Made by a program: the position numbers and the translations under genes. DNA of 64,000 nt from NCBI RefSeq assembly GCF_004138485.1, contig NZ_ML142848.1, positions 656,640 through 720,639 of the forward strand, read 5' to 3'. Origin of the DNA: Peristeroidobacter soli. GTDB taxonomy: Bacteria; Pseudomonadota; Gammaproteobacteria; Steroidobacterales; Steroidobacteraceae. The notes under the pieces are model-generated. The model was given only the letters and a program-made list of their open reading frames with translations, was not told where the DNA came from and did not search any database. Below, piece after piece: positions 51,767 through 60,032 of this stretch (its first letter is position 1; the number at the start of each line of letters is the position of its first letter).

Positions 51767-53893
51767 TCACTTCGGCAATGCAAAGGCGATGTAGACATCG
51801 CCGCGCGGGCCGCTCAGCTTGCCACCGCCAGTCGCCGCGATCACGACGTACTGACGCCCATCGACCTCATAGGTTGCCGGCGTCGCCAGCCCCATGAACG
51901 GCAGCTTGTGTTCCCACAGCTCTTTACCGTTGCTCTTGTCGAACGCTCTGATCTTGCTGTCCCGGGCGCCGGCCGCGAACACGAGGCCGCCGGCTGTGAC
52001 GATGGTTCCGGCATAGTTCTCGGTGCCGGTTTTCGGAATCCCCTTGGCGGTCAGTTCTTCGTACTCGCCCAGCGGCACTTTCCATACGATCTTGCCGGTG
52101 CTCAGATCGATGGCATTGAGCGTGCCCCACGGCGGTGTGCTGGCCGGATAACCCTCATCGTCGATGAAGCGGCTGAACTTGGTGAGGGAATATTCGCCCG
52201 GCTGGTCCGACGGCTTGACGCCATCCATTTGCGGCACATCGCGCTCATACAGGAAATCCGCGACCGCCGTGAATTCATCGCCGCTCAATGCCTGCGGCGG
52301 CATGCCGCCCTGCCCGTTTCTGACGATGTCGGGGAAGTACTGTTCATGCACTCGTTCCTTCAGATTGACCAGCGACGGCGCGGTCCCCTTGCCCTCCCGC
52401 TGTTGTCCGTGACAGGCCGCGCAGTGAGATAGAAACACTTTCTCGCCCGGCGTCGGCGGCGCATTCGGGTCGCGAACCGCCGCCTTGTGGCCGCTCTTGA
52501 GCGTCAGGATCCAGGGAATCTCGTTGGCATTGACGAACAGCCAGCCACTGGTTGGATCGAACGACGCGCCGGTCCACTCGGCGCCGCCTTCGATGCCGAA
52601 CAGGATCAGCGGACGCCCATCGCTGAACGGCTTGAACCAGCCGAAGTCGGCTTTATCCGCCTGTTCCCGCACGAATGCGTGCGCCTTGGGGGTGCGCTGA
52701 GTGATGTCGGCCAGCGTGAACTCCTGGCGCGAGAACGGTTGCGGCAATTCCAGATCCGGTTGATACGGCCAGGTGCGCTCGCCGGGAAGCGTCGACGTCG
52801 GCGCGCGCCGCATGCGGTAAGGAAACAGCGGCTTGCCGGTGAGCCGATCCAACAGCAGCGTGTTGCCCATCTTGGTCAGCTGCGCCACTGCATCCACTTT
52901 CTTGCCGTTGCGGGTGACCGTCACCAGATTGGGTGGCGAGGCGATGTCCAGGTCCCAGATGTTGTGCGCGATGTCCTGGAAGTACCAGAGCAACTTGCCG
53001 GTGCGGGCATCGAGGGCGACGATGCTGTTGGAGTAGAGATTGCGTTCTTCGCGATTGTTGGGCTGCGGAATCAGCAGGTGCGGATCGCCCACCTGGAAGA
53101 AGGCAATGCCACGCTTGGCATCGAGCACCATCCCGGCCCAACAGTTGTATTTGAACTTCGAATCATCGGCGTTGAGGCTGAAGCCCCACACACGAGCGCC
53201 CGTGACGACGTTGAACGCATCCACGACGTTGGATTTGGGCGCGACCAGAATGTCTTCGAACACCGCGGGCGCTACCGGCGGACCGTCGTCGCCTCCGGTC
53301 GACGGCACTCTGCCCCGATCGCCGAATGTTTCAATCGGTTTGCCCGTCTTTGGATCCAGCGCGTACACCCACGTGCCGGATGCGAAGAACAATCGTGGCC
53401 CCACCGAGCCACTCTTGCCCGGCCAGTACAACAAACCGCGATAAGCGGGCCCCCAATAGCCACTCGTCTCGGGTTTGAAGCGCCACAGCTCCACACCGGT
53501 TGCGGCGTTGACGGCGGCAATGTGCTTGCCCGTGGTGGGCGCATACATCACGCCATTCGCAATCACCGGATTGGCGGCGACATCCGCCAGACCGTCACCG
53601 GAACGATAAGTCCACGCCACCTGCAGCTTCGAAACGTTGTCGCGCCGGATCTGATCCAACGCCGAATAGCGCGTGCCCCCGGCATCGGCATGTGAGCGCA
53701 TCCAAGAACGATGCGACTCGGTATCCGGCGCGGCGGGCGTCAGCTCCGAATCCTTGGCGGCTGGAATGACTTTATACAAAGGGAGAGCCGCCCTCGCGGC
53801 AGCGCTCTCCACGGTCAAAGGTTGAACCGGGGCGTCGGCATTGACGACGCCCGCGGCCATGCACGAGAGAAAAACGAGCCCGAATCGAACCAT
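51767..53893 (-). CDS. PQQ-dependent dehydrogenase with cytochrome c domain
   Basis: 708 residues from MVRFGLVFLSCMAAGVVNAD (53893), with a Sec signal. An eight-bladed quinoprotein propeller begins with SWMRSHADAGGTRYSALDQI and has many W-docking repeats (VNAATGVELWRFKPETSGYW, LDARTGKLLWYFQDIAHNIW). A haem c domain with the C-A-A-C-H motif (FLSHCAACHGQQREGKGTAP, GGMPPQALSG) is inserted before the last blades. It oxidises a sugar or alcohol in the periplasm and passes electrons to a cytochrome. PQQ synthesis genes are not in the window. It follows the TBDR by 17 bp. Confidence 0.9.
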   Translation of the reverse strand: MVRFGLVFLSCMAAGVVNADAPVQPLTVESAAARAALPLYKVIPAAKDSELTPAAPDTESHRSWMRSHADAGGTRYSALDQIRRDNVSKLQVAWTYRSGDGLADVAANPVIANGVMYAPTTGKHIAAVNAATGVELWRFKPETSGYWGPAYRGLLYWPGKSGSVGPRLFFASGTWVYALDPKTGKPIETFGDRGRVPSTGGDDGPPVAPAVFEDILVAPKSNVVDAFNVVTGARVWGFSLNADDSKFKYNCWAGMVLDAKRGIAFFQVGDPHLLIPQPNNREERNLYSNSIVALDARTGKLLWYFQDIAHNIWDLDIASPPNLVTVTRNGKKVDAVAQLTKMGNTLLLDRLTGKPLFPYRMRRAPTSTLPGERTWPYQPDLELPQPFSRQEFTLADITQRTPKAHAFVREQADKADFGWFKPFSDGRPLILFGIEGGAEWTGASFDPTSGWLFVNANEIPWILTLKSGHKAAVRDPNAPPTPGEKVFLSHCAACHGQQREGKGTAPSLVNLKERVHEQYFPDIVRNGQGGMPPQALSGDEFTAVADFLYERDVPQMDGVKPSDQPGEYSLTKFSRFIDDEGYPASTPPWGTLNAIDLSTGKIVWKVPLGEYEELTAKGIPKTGTENYAGTIVTAGGLVFAAGARDSKIRAFDKSNGKELWEHKLPFMGLATPATYEVDGRQYVVIAATGGGKLSGPRGDVYIAFALPK

Positions 53894-53910
53894 GGATTTC
53901 TCTCCCCGTC

Positions 53911-56631
53911 TCAGAACTTGAAGCGCATGCCGAGGTAGTAACGCCGCCCGGTGAGCTGATACAGGCGGTTGAACCCATACTTGTTGACCTCGACCTCGGC
54001 CTCTTCGGTCAGGTTCACGACCGAGGCATTGAAGGCCAGCGACTCGTTCAAGTTGTAGTTGGCGGACAGATCCAGCTGGCCGTAGCCCTTCACGTAGCGG
54101 CCATCGCCGAAGTTGGACACGGCATCGCCCACCCACTGGCTGCGATAGTTATAAACGGCGTGCACGTCGACCGCGCCGTTGTCGTAGTACAGGCCGAGGT
54201 TGTACGAATCATCCGAGACACCGGTGAGCGGCAGCGGCCCCTGACGTTCATTCAAGGTCACTTTGCCCGACCAGATGTGGGTGTAGTTGGCCTGCATGCC
54301 CAGGCCGCTCAGCACGCCGGGAAGAAACGCGAACGGCTGCTGGTAACCGATCTCGACCCCCTTGAGCGTGGTCGCCTGCGCATTCACCGGCTGCGCCACC
54401 GACAACGTGATGGGGATGACGTCGCCGATCTGATAGCCCGAGCCCAGCAGGTTGCCGCCCAACAGGATCTGATGAATCTCGTCGGTGTAGCGCGTGACCA
54501 CCAGATTTTTCACATCCTTATAGAAGCCCGCGATGGCCAGCAGGCTGCGATCGCCGAAATACCATTCCAGCGACAGATCGACCTGATCGGCCCGATACGG
54601 TTTGAGGTTGGGATTGCCCTTGGCCAACGTGCCGCGCCAGGTGCCTGCCGGCGGCGGCTGAGTCGGCGCGCTTGGATTGCTGGCTGCCGCCAGCAGGTTC
54701 ATGTCCGGTCGTTGCATGACGCGAGCCGCCGCGAAGCGCAGCACGACGTCGTCGCTCAGCTGATAACTCAAATTGAAGTTGGGCAACACGTCGTCGTACG
54801 TCGAGTCCTGTCCCAACAAGTCCGCGGCGCTGTAGCTCAGCGAGTTGTTCAACCCATAGATGAGATACGCATCGGAAGGCGGAACGAAGCCCGAAGACAG
54901 CGTCTCGGTGCGCACGGCGCGCACGCCCACGTTGCCGGTCAATCGATCGTCCGCCATCGCAAAGTCGAGCCGCGCATACAACGAGGTCGACTTCTCCTCC
55001 ACTTCCGTCGTGCTCGTCAGCTGCTGCGCGGCTGGATGAGCCGCCATGTACGCCGCCATCGGATAGTCGTGGAAGAACTTGTCCAGATTCACGGTCAGCC
55101 AGTTGCGCGGCGGCTGTGCTCCACCGCTGTACGAATCGAAGAACGTCGGATTGCGATTGATCATCGCGTACGGGCTCATGTCGGCCGCGAACCCGTCGGC
55201 GGTGTTGTTCAGCCAGTTCGGCGTGTTGGCCAACGTCCGGTTGGCATGATCGGCGCCGACTTTCAGCGTCTTCAACCAACCGGTGTCGAGCTGCCTGGCG
55301 GCGTCGAGCCTGAAATTCCAGATTTTGTCCGTGGTCGGCGCCTGATACGAACCTTGAATGCCGCTGAAGGTGTAGTTGTTGATGTCGTTCGGATCGAAAC
55401 CGTTGTAGAAGCTCACGGTGAGCGGCCCGCCTGGATCCCGGGAGGCGTCGTACGTCAGTGCCGCTCCGGGAGCTCGGGTGGCAAAGGACACGTATAGCTG
55501 GGTCGATTCGGTGCGCGCGTGCCCGTACGAAGCCTGGCCGTCGAGCGTCCAGGAGCCCAGCGACAGAGTGGCGCCGAGCGCGGTCGACGTAAGATTCTGT
55601 TCGTACTCGAACCGATTCGCCTGCATCCAGGCAAACACATTCCGGCCCGACCAGGCGGTCTCGACATTGTTGCCGTCGAGGGTGACCGAGTCCGTCGGCG
55701 AGACGCCCAAGGCGCCCGCGCCCGGGTAGAAATTCTGTCCCTGGTAGAAGTTGTAGCGCTGTTCGAATCGCGAGACCAACGTATCCGCGCGCAGCTCGAG
55801 CATGTCGTTGACCTTGAACTGAAGTGCGCTCACCGCGCTCCAGCGCTTGTCCGTGCCGACGTTGTCATTGGCGCGCAGACCGAACACACGATACGCAGTG
55901 CCCGGACCGGTGTAGCTCGCATCTTCAATGACGCCGTCCGTTCCGGTGTTCTGCACGTCGAAGTCGCGCTCGTTGTAGTCCACTCCGACCATCCAGCCGA
56001 GCCGGTCATCCATGAAGGTGTCCGTGTAGAGCGCGGATGCGCGCGGCGTGATGCTCGTGCTCGCCTGTTCGTCGTATGCGCCCTCGACGTTGAGTACACC
56101 GCGCGTCTGCCCGTAGGTCAGCGGTTGAATGGTCTGCATGTTCACGGTGGCGGCGAGGCCGCTTTCCGGCATGTCGGCGGTCGGCGTCTTGTAGACGTCG
56201 ACTCGCTGCGCGAAATTCGTGGGCAATACCTGGAAGTCGAAGGCGCGCGAGCCCGAACCCGACGGCACCTGGCGTCCGTTGTACAGCGTGTTGGTGAACT
56301 TCGGATCGAGACCGCGCACGCTGATGAATGCGCCATTGCCCAGCCGGCGGGTGATCTGCACACCGGTGATTCTTTGCAGGGACTCGGCCAGATTCTGTTC
56401 GGGAAACTTGCCGATGTCCTCGGCCGAGATGCCGTCGCTGATCACGTCCGCCACGCGCTTGTTCTCGATCGCACGCTCGAGACTGCCCGCGTAGCCGGTG
56501 ACGACCACCTCCTCCAGCGCCGCCTGCGATTCGGCCTGCGGCTCGGCAGCCCAAGCCATGGCGCCCGGAATGCCCGCTGAAACCAGCAGCACGCCACGCA
56601 CGGCCGCTGCGATCGTTCGCTCACTCATCAC
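53911..56631 (-). CDS. TonB-dependent receptor (no STN domain), sugar-operon type
   Basis: 906 residues with a signal peptide (cut near AWA, about residue 29). A TonB-box region (LEEVVVTGYAGSLERAIENK) leads into the plug (EDIGKFPEQNLAESLQRITG, VQITRRLGNGAFISVRGLDP) and a long barrel ending in Phe (YYLGMRFKF). The FPEQNLAESLQRI... plug type is common in receptors for complex carbohydrates in Xanthomonas, Caulobacter and relatives. It lacks STN, so it is not FecR-regulated; the AraC protein is the likely controller. As first gene of the leftward operon it should import the glycoside. Confidence 0.93.
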   Translation of the reverse strand: MMSERTIAAAVRGVLLVSAGIPGAMAWAAEPQAESQAALEEVVVTGYAGSLERAIENKRVADVISDGISAEDIGKFPEQNLAESLQRITGVQITRRLGNGAFISVRGLDPKFTNTLYNGRQVPSGSGSRAFDFQVLPTNFAQRVDVYKTPTADMPESGLAATVNMQTIQPLTYGQTRGVLNVEGAYDEQASTSITPRASALYTDTFMDDRLGWMVGVDYNERDFDVQNTGTDGVIEDASYTGPGTAYRVFGLRANDNVGTDKRWSAVSALQFKVNDMLELRADTLVSRFEQRYNFYQGQNFYPGAGALGVSPTDSVTLDGNNVETAWSGRNVFAWMQANRFEYEQNLTSTALGATLSLGSWTLDGQASYGHARTESTQLYVSFATRAPGAALTYDASRDPGGPLTVSFYNGFDPNDINNYTFSGIQGSYQAPTTDKIWNFRLDAARQLDTGWLKTLKVGADHANRTLANTPNWLNNTADGFAADMSPYAMINRNPTFFDSYSGGAQPPRNWLTVNLDKFFHDYPMAAYMAAHPAAQQLTSTTEVEEKSTSLYARLDFAMADDRLTGNVGVRAVRTETLSSGFVPPSDAYLIYGLNNSLSYSAADLLGQDSTYDDVLPNFNLSYQLSDDVVLRFAAARVMQRPDMNLLAAASNPSAPTQPPPAGTWRGTLAKGNPNLKPYRADQVDLSLEWYFGDRSLLAIAGFYKDVKNLVVTRYTDEIHQILLGGNLLGSGYQIGDVIPITLSVAQPVNAQATTLKGVEIGYQQPFAFLPGVLSGLGMQANYTHIWSGKVTLNERQGPLPLTGVSDDSYNLGLYYDNGAVDVHAVYNYRSQWVGDAVSNFGDGRYVKGYGQLDLSANYNLNESLAFNASVVNLTEEAEVEVNKYGFNRLYQLTGRRYYLGMRFKF

Positions 56632-56700
56632 TTCCCCCCGCCTGGCCTCTTGAGAGCCAATGTCATGCCAACTTCGGACCGCGATACTTGCCGGCCCGAG

Positions 56701-56717
56701 CGTCCGTGGTACGGACG
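56701..56717. promoter_or_regulatory. Inverted repeat upstream of the sugar operon
   Basis: CGTCCGT-GGT-ACGGACG is a perfect 7-bp palindrome with a 3-bp spacer, 70-86 bp before the TBDR start codon and away from any coding region. It could be an operator. AraC proteins usually bind direct repeats, so another regulator or an RNA hairpin is possible. The rest of the 56632-56841 gap holds no gene that I can see. Confidence 0.35.
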
Positions 56718-56841
56718 TTCAAACCGGCGCTGTTTGACTTTGCGGGATCAGCATAGGGGGCGGGCGCTCGGCCGAGCTACCCGTCATTTTCAGTGGGATC
56801 GCGCTTTTTTTGCCCGTGGTGACGCTACCACGGTCGGCGCG

Positions 56842-58116
56842 TTATTCGGGCGAACCGGTGCGAGCGACGACGCGCCCCTCCTTCATCACGAACGACACCT
56901 CGGCCAGCACACGCGCGTCGTCGAGCGGATTGGCCGGCGTCGCAATCAGATCGGCATACTGTCCTTTGGCAATGGCACCGCGCTCGCCATCGATGCGCAT
57001 GAGCCTGGCACCGTGAGTGGTCATCGCCTTGACGATGTAAGGCGAGCCAATGCCGGCCTCCAGCCACACATCGATGAAGTCCAGCGACATCCGGCCGCGA
57101 TCGCGACCTGGCAAGTCGTGCGTCACATCGGTGCCGAACGCGATCAGGACGCCGAGGTCATACGCACGACGCAACCTCGCCAGCTTCGCACGAGCTCGTT
57201 CGCGCGCCACCGCGGGGTTGGCAGGATTGCCCGCCAGCACGTGGCTCAGCGGGATATCGGTGTTCACCAGATAGGTGCCCTTCTGCTTCATCAACTTCAG
57301 CACTGGATCGGTTACCGCGTATGCATGCTCGATGCTGTCCGCGCCGCCGAGCACGGCGGCCTTTGCAGTCAGATCATCCTTGGCGTGCACGGCCAAAGTC
57401 ACTCCCGCGCGATGCGCCTCCTCCGCCGCGACCCGAATCTCCTCTTCTGTGTAGACGCCATGCGTGCCACCGCGAGCATCGGACACGAGCTTGATCACCC
57501 GCGCGCCGTAAAACAAATTGGTGCGCACTGCTTTGCGTACCTCCTCGACACCGTCGGCGTCGATGTACTCGTAGTTCCAGCACGGCCCGACATCGTGTGA
57601 AACGGCGTCCTGCTGCCCGCCGAACGGCGCGATGATCTTGCCCGCGTTGACGATGGTCGGTCCCACGAACAACCCGGCCTCGATCGCACGCCGCAGATCG
57701 GTATCGGCGTACTGACCGGCATTGCCGACATCACGAACCGTGGTAAAGCCGGCCCTCAGCATGTCCTGCGCGTTGCGCAGCCCCATCAGCGTCCGATAGC
57801 CATTGCCATGAGCGAGATAGTTCGTGCACAACGCGGCCGTGTAGTCGTAGCTCAGATGCGTGTGCAGATCCATCAGCCCGGGCAACACCCAGCTGGCCGA
57901 CAGGTCGATCACACGCGCCGGCGCCGGGACCGGCATGCGGTCCACGACATCGACGATCTTCGCGCCTTCGATCAGCACGATCTTGTTCTGAGACACGGTG
58001 GCCGTGGCCGGATCGATCAGATGCCCCGCCTTGAGAGCGATGATCTCGGCGAGCGCCGGCTCGATCAGCAGAGTGCTCGCGAGCGCAACGATCGCACACA
58101 CGCCGCTGCGCTTCAT
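56842..58116 (-). CDS. Exported amidohydrolase (imidazolonepropionase/prolidase-like)
   Basis: 424 residues from MKRSGVCAIVALASTLLIEP (58116), with a Sec signal cut near residue 23. The metal-dependent TIM barrel shows HxH in LMDLHTHLSYD, the bridging-lysine candidate in GARVIKLVSDARGG, His in TLAVHAKDD and HAYAV, and the catalytic Asp in FGTDVTHDLPG. Exported members of this group cleave Xaa-Pro or N-acyl dipeptides, but the range is wide. It lies between the second amidohydrolase and the sugar operon, with a 210-bp gap before the latter. Confidence 0.85.
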   Translation of the reverse strand: MKRSGVCAIVALASTLLIEPALAEIIALKAGHLIDPATATVSQNKIVLIEGAKIVDVVDRMPVPAPARVIDLSASWVLPGLMDLHTHLSYDYTAALCTNYLAHGNGYRTLMGLRNAQDMLRAGFTTVRDVGNAGQYADTDLRRAIEAGLFVGPTIVNAGKIIAPFGGQQDAVSHDVGPCWNYEYIDADGVEEVRKAVRTNLFYGARVIKLVSDARGGTHGVYTEEEIRVAAEEAHRAGVTLAVHAKDDLTAKAAVLGGADSIEHAYAVTDPVLKLMKQKGTYLVNTDIPLSHVLAGNPANPAVARERARAKLARLRRAYDLGVLIAFGTDVTHDLPGRDRGRMSLDFIDVWLEAGIGSPYIVKAMTTHGARLMRIDGERGAIAKGQYADLIATPANPLDDARVLAEVSFVMKEGRVVARTGSPE

Positions 58117-58223
58117 CGCTTCGCTCCTTCGTTGACGCGTGTTGCCTCGAACGAGTAAGAACGTCGCTGCGTCGAATGCCACGCGGCTGGCCTTGGTTCG
58201 ATTGAATCCCGCCAGGCTGAATT

Positions 58224-59957
58224 TCATTGAGCCGATCCCTTGAATGTGCCGCACGACTCGCATCGATACACGACCCGTCCCCCGAGCATGGTCCACTGCA
58301 CTTGGGTCTGCGCGATCTGCGCAGGCGTCAGTGCCGCCACGTTGCGATCAAGCAGAATCAGATCCGCCTCTTTGCCAACGACGATGGATCCGACCTTGTC
58401 TTCCAGGCGCGCAGCGGTTGCGGCACCGATGGTGTAGGCGTCGAGCATCGTGGGAAGCGTCACGCGTTCACGCTCATTGAGTACACCGAACGGTCCCGCT
58501 CGCGTCATCGCCTGCGCGATGGCTTCCCACGGATTGCCGCTGCTCACCGGCCAGTCGCTGCCGCCAGCGATGATTGCCCCTGCATCGGCCAGCGAACGCG
58601 CGGCGTATTGTTCCTCCCAGACCTCGGGCGTGAGATAAGGCTTGATCAGTTGCTGCTCAGTCTCATCGAGCGTCGCCCACAGCAACTGGAAAGAAGCGAC
58701 CGCACCCAGTTGCCTGAATCGGGGAACATCCGCCGGCGCGATCAAATGAAGATGTGCGAGCGAATGATGAATCGTGCTGGAAGGATTCTGCTTGCGCGCC
58801 GCTTCGATCGAGTCGAGCGCGACTCGCACCGCGCGATCGCCGATCGCATGAATATGAACCAGCATGTCGTGGCGCTCCGCATCGGTGACGATGCGCGCCA
58901 TCTCGGCGGGTTCGATCTTGAGCGCGCCGGTGCCGCCGGTGCCGACGTAAGGAGTCAGCACCGCCGCGGTCTGCGCGGGATAGTCGACCACGCCGTCCGC
59001 AAACAGTTTGACGCCGACGACCGAGAAATTCGGCAGCCCCGAATATTTGTCGCGCAACCGGTAGATCTCCGGCAGCTCCTGCGAGCTTTGCGCTTCCAGC
59101 AACGCCGACACTCGCACCGTGAGATCGCCGGACCGCGCCAGGTCCTGATACAAATTCAGGATCGCCTCGCCATCGGAAGACGGATGACCGGCATTCGCTT
59201 CGAGTAGCGCAGTGACGCCATGCTCGTTGAGATAACGAACCGCGGTTGTACCCCAAGCGCGGTCGTAGCGACCATCGCGACCGGGTAAGCCGCGAAACAG
59301 ATTGGACGCGCCGGCTTCCACCGCGAAGCCGGTCGGTTCACCGGCGCTGTCGACCGAGTAGTCCTTGCGCTTCTCCGCCGGCATGGCCGCAAGCGACTCG
59401 CGGCTGATGCCGAGAACCTTCAGCATCGCGCGGTTCGCCCACGCCGTATGCGAGTCCGAACCAGCAAACAACATCGGCCGTGCCGCGTACGGCGGCTGAT
59501 TGAAGATCGCGCCGAGATTCTCCGACCACAACGCAGGATGCACGCCAACGATGACCGCACGCCCCTCGTGCAATGCCTTGCCGCTGGCAATCGACTCGTC
59601 GACGAAGGCCTTGAACTGCGGCAATGTCACGTGACCGCCGCCGAGATCCGCGAGCGTCATCTGTCGCCCGCCGGCGAGCGGATGAACGTGACTGTCGATG
59701 AGACCGGGCATCAACATCCCGCCCTGTAGATCGACCACTCGCGTGGCGGGGCCGGTCCATGAACTCATCGCTGCATCGTCGCCGACGGCAATGATCTTGC
59801 CGCCGCGAATTGCCACCGCCTGTGCCCACGGGTGAGCCGAATCGGCGGTGTAGACCTTGCCGTTCTTCAACACCTCGTCGGCGGGCGGAGGCGATGCGGG
59901 CCGCGTGCACGCAACGAGCACTACGCTCGCGAAAATCGTGAGAGTGAATTTGAACAC
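58224..59957 (-). CDS. Lipoprotein amidohydrolase, YtcJ/Amidohydro_3 type
   Basis: 577 residues with a lipoprotein signal (MFKFTLTIFASVVLVACTRP; lipobox LVAC, lipid on Cys17), so membrane-anchored in the periplasm. Metal motifs are DSHVHPLAGGRQMTLADLGG, the Lys/Asp strand VVGVKLFADGVVDYPAQTA, HIHAIGDRAVRVALDS and AGGSDWPVSSGNPWEAI. The family hydrolyses amides, ureas or formamides (for example N-substituted formamide deformylase). The substrate is unknown here. It starts 75 bp after the siderophore-type receptor stop and may be in its operon. Confidence 0.87.
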   Translation of the reverse strand: MFKFTLTIFASVVLVACTRPASPPPADEVLKNGKVYTADSAHPWAQAVAIRGGKIIAVGDDAAMSSWTGPATRVVDLQGGMLMPGLIDSHVHPLAGGRQMTLADLGGGHVTLPQFKAFVDESIASGKALHEGRAVIVGVHPALWSENLGAIFNQPPYAARPMLFAGSDSHTAWANRAMLKVLGISRESLAAMPAEKRKDYSVDSAGEPTGFAVEAGASNLFRGLPGRDGRYDRAWGTTAVRYLNEHGVTALLEANAGHPSSDGEAILNLYQDLARSGDLTVRVSALLEAQSSQELPEIYRLRDKYSGLPNFSVVGVKLFADGVVDYPAQTAAVLTPYVGTGGTGALKIEPAEMARIVTDAERHDMLVHIHAIGDRAVRVALDSIEAARKQNPSSTIHHSLAHLHLIAPADVPRFRQLGAVASFQLLWATLDETEQQLIKPYLTPEVWEEQYAARSLADAGAIIAGGSDWPVSSGNPWEAIAQAMTRAGPFGVLNERERVTLPTMLDAYTIGAATAARLEDKVGSIVVGKEADLILLDRNVAALTPAQIAQTQVQWTMLGGRVVYRCESCGTFKGSAQ

Positions 59958-60032
59958 GTGGGCTCCCGAGCCAGTGGACGGCGGCCGGAGAGATGCCTCC
60001 AGCCGCCGCGAATCCGCTTCAGTACGTGACGG

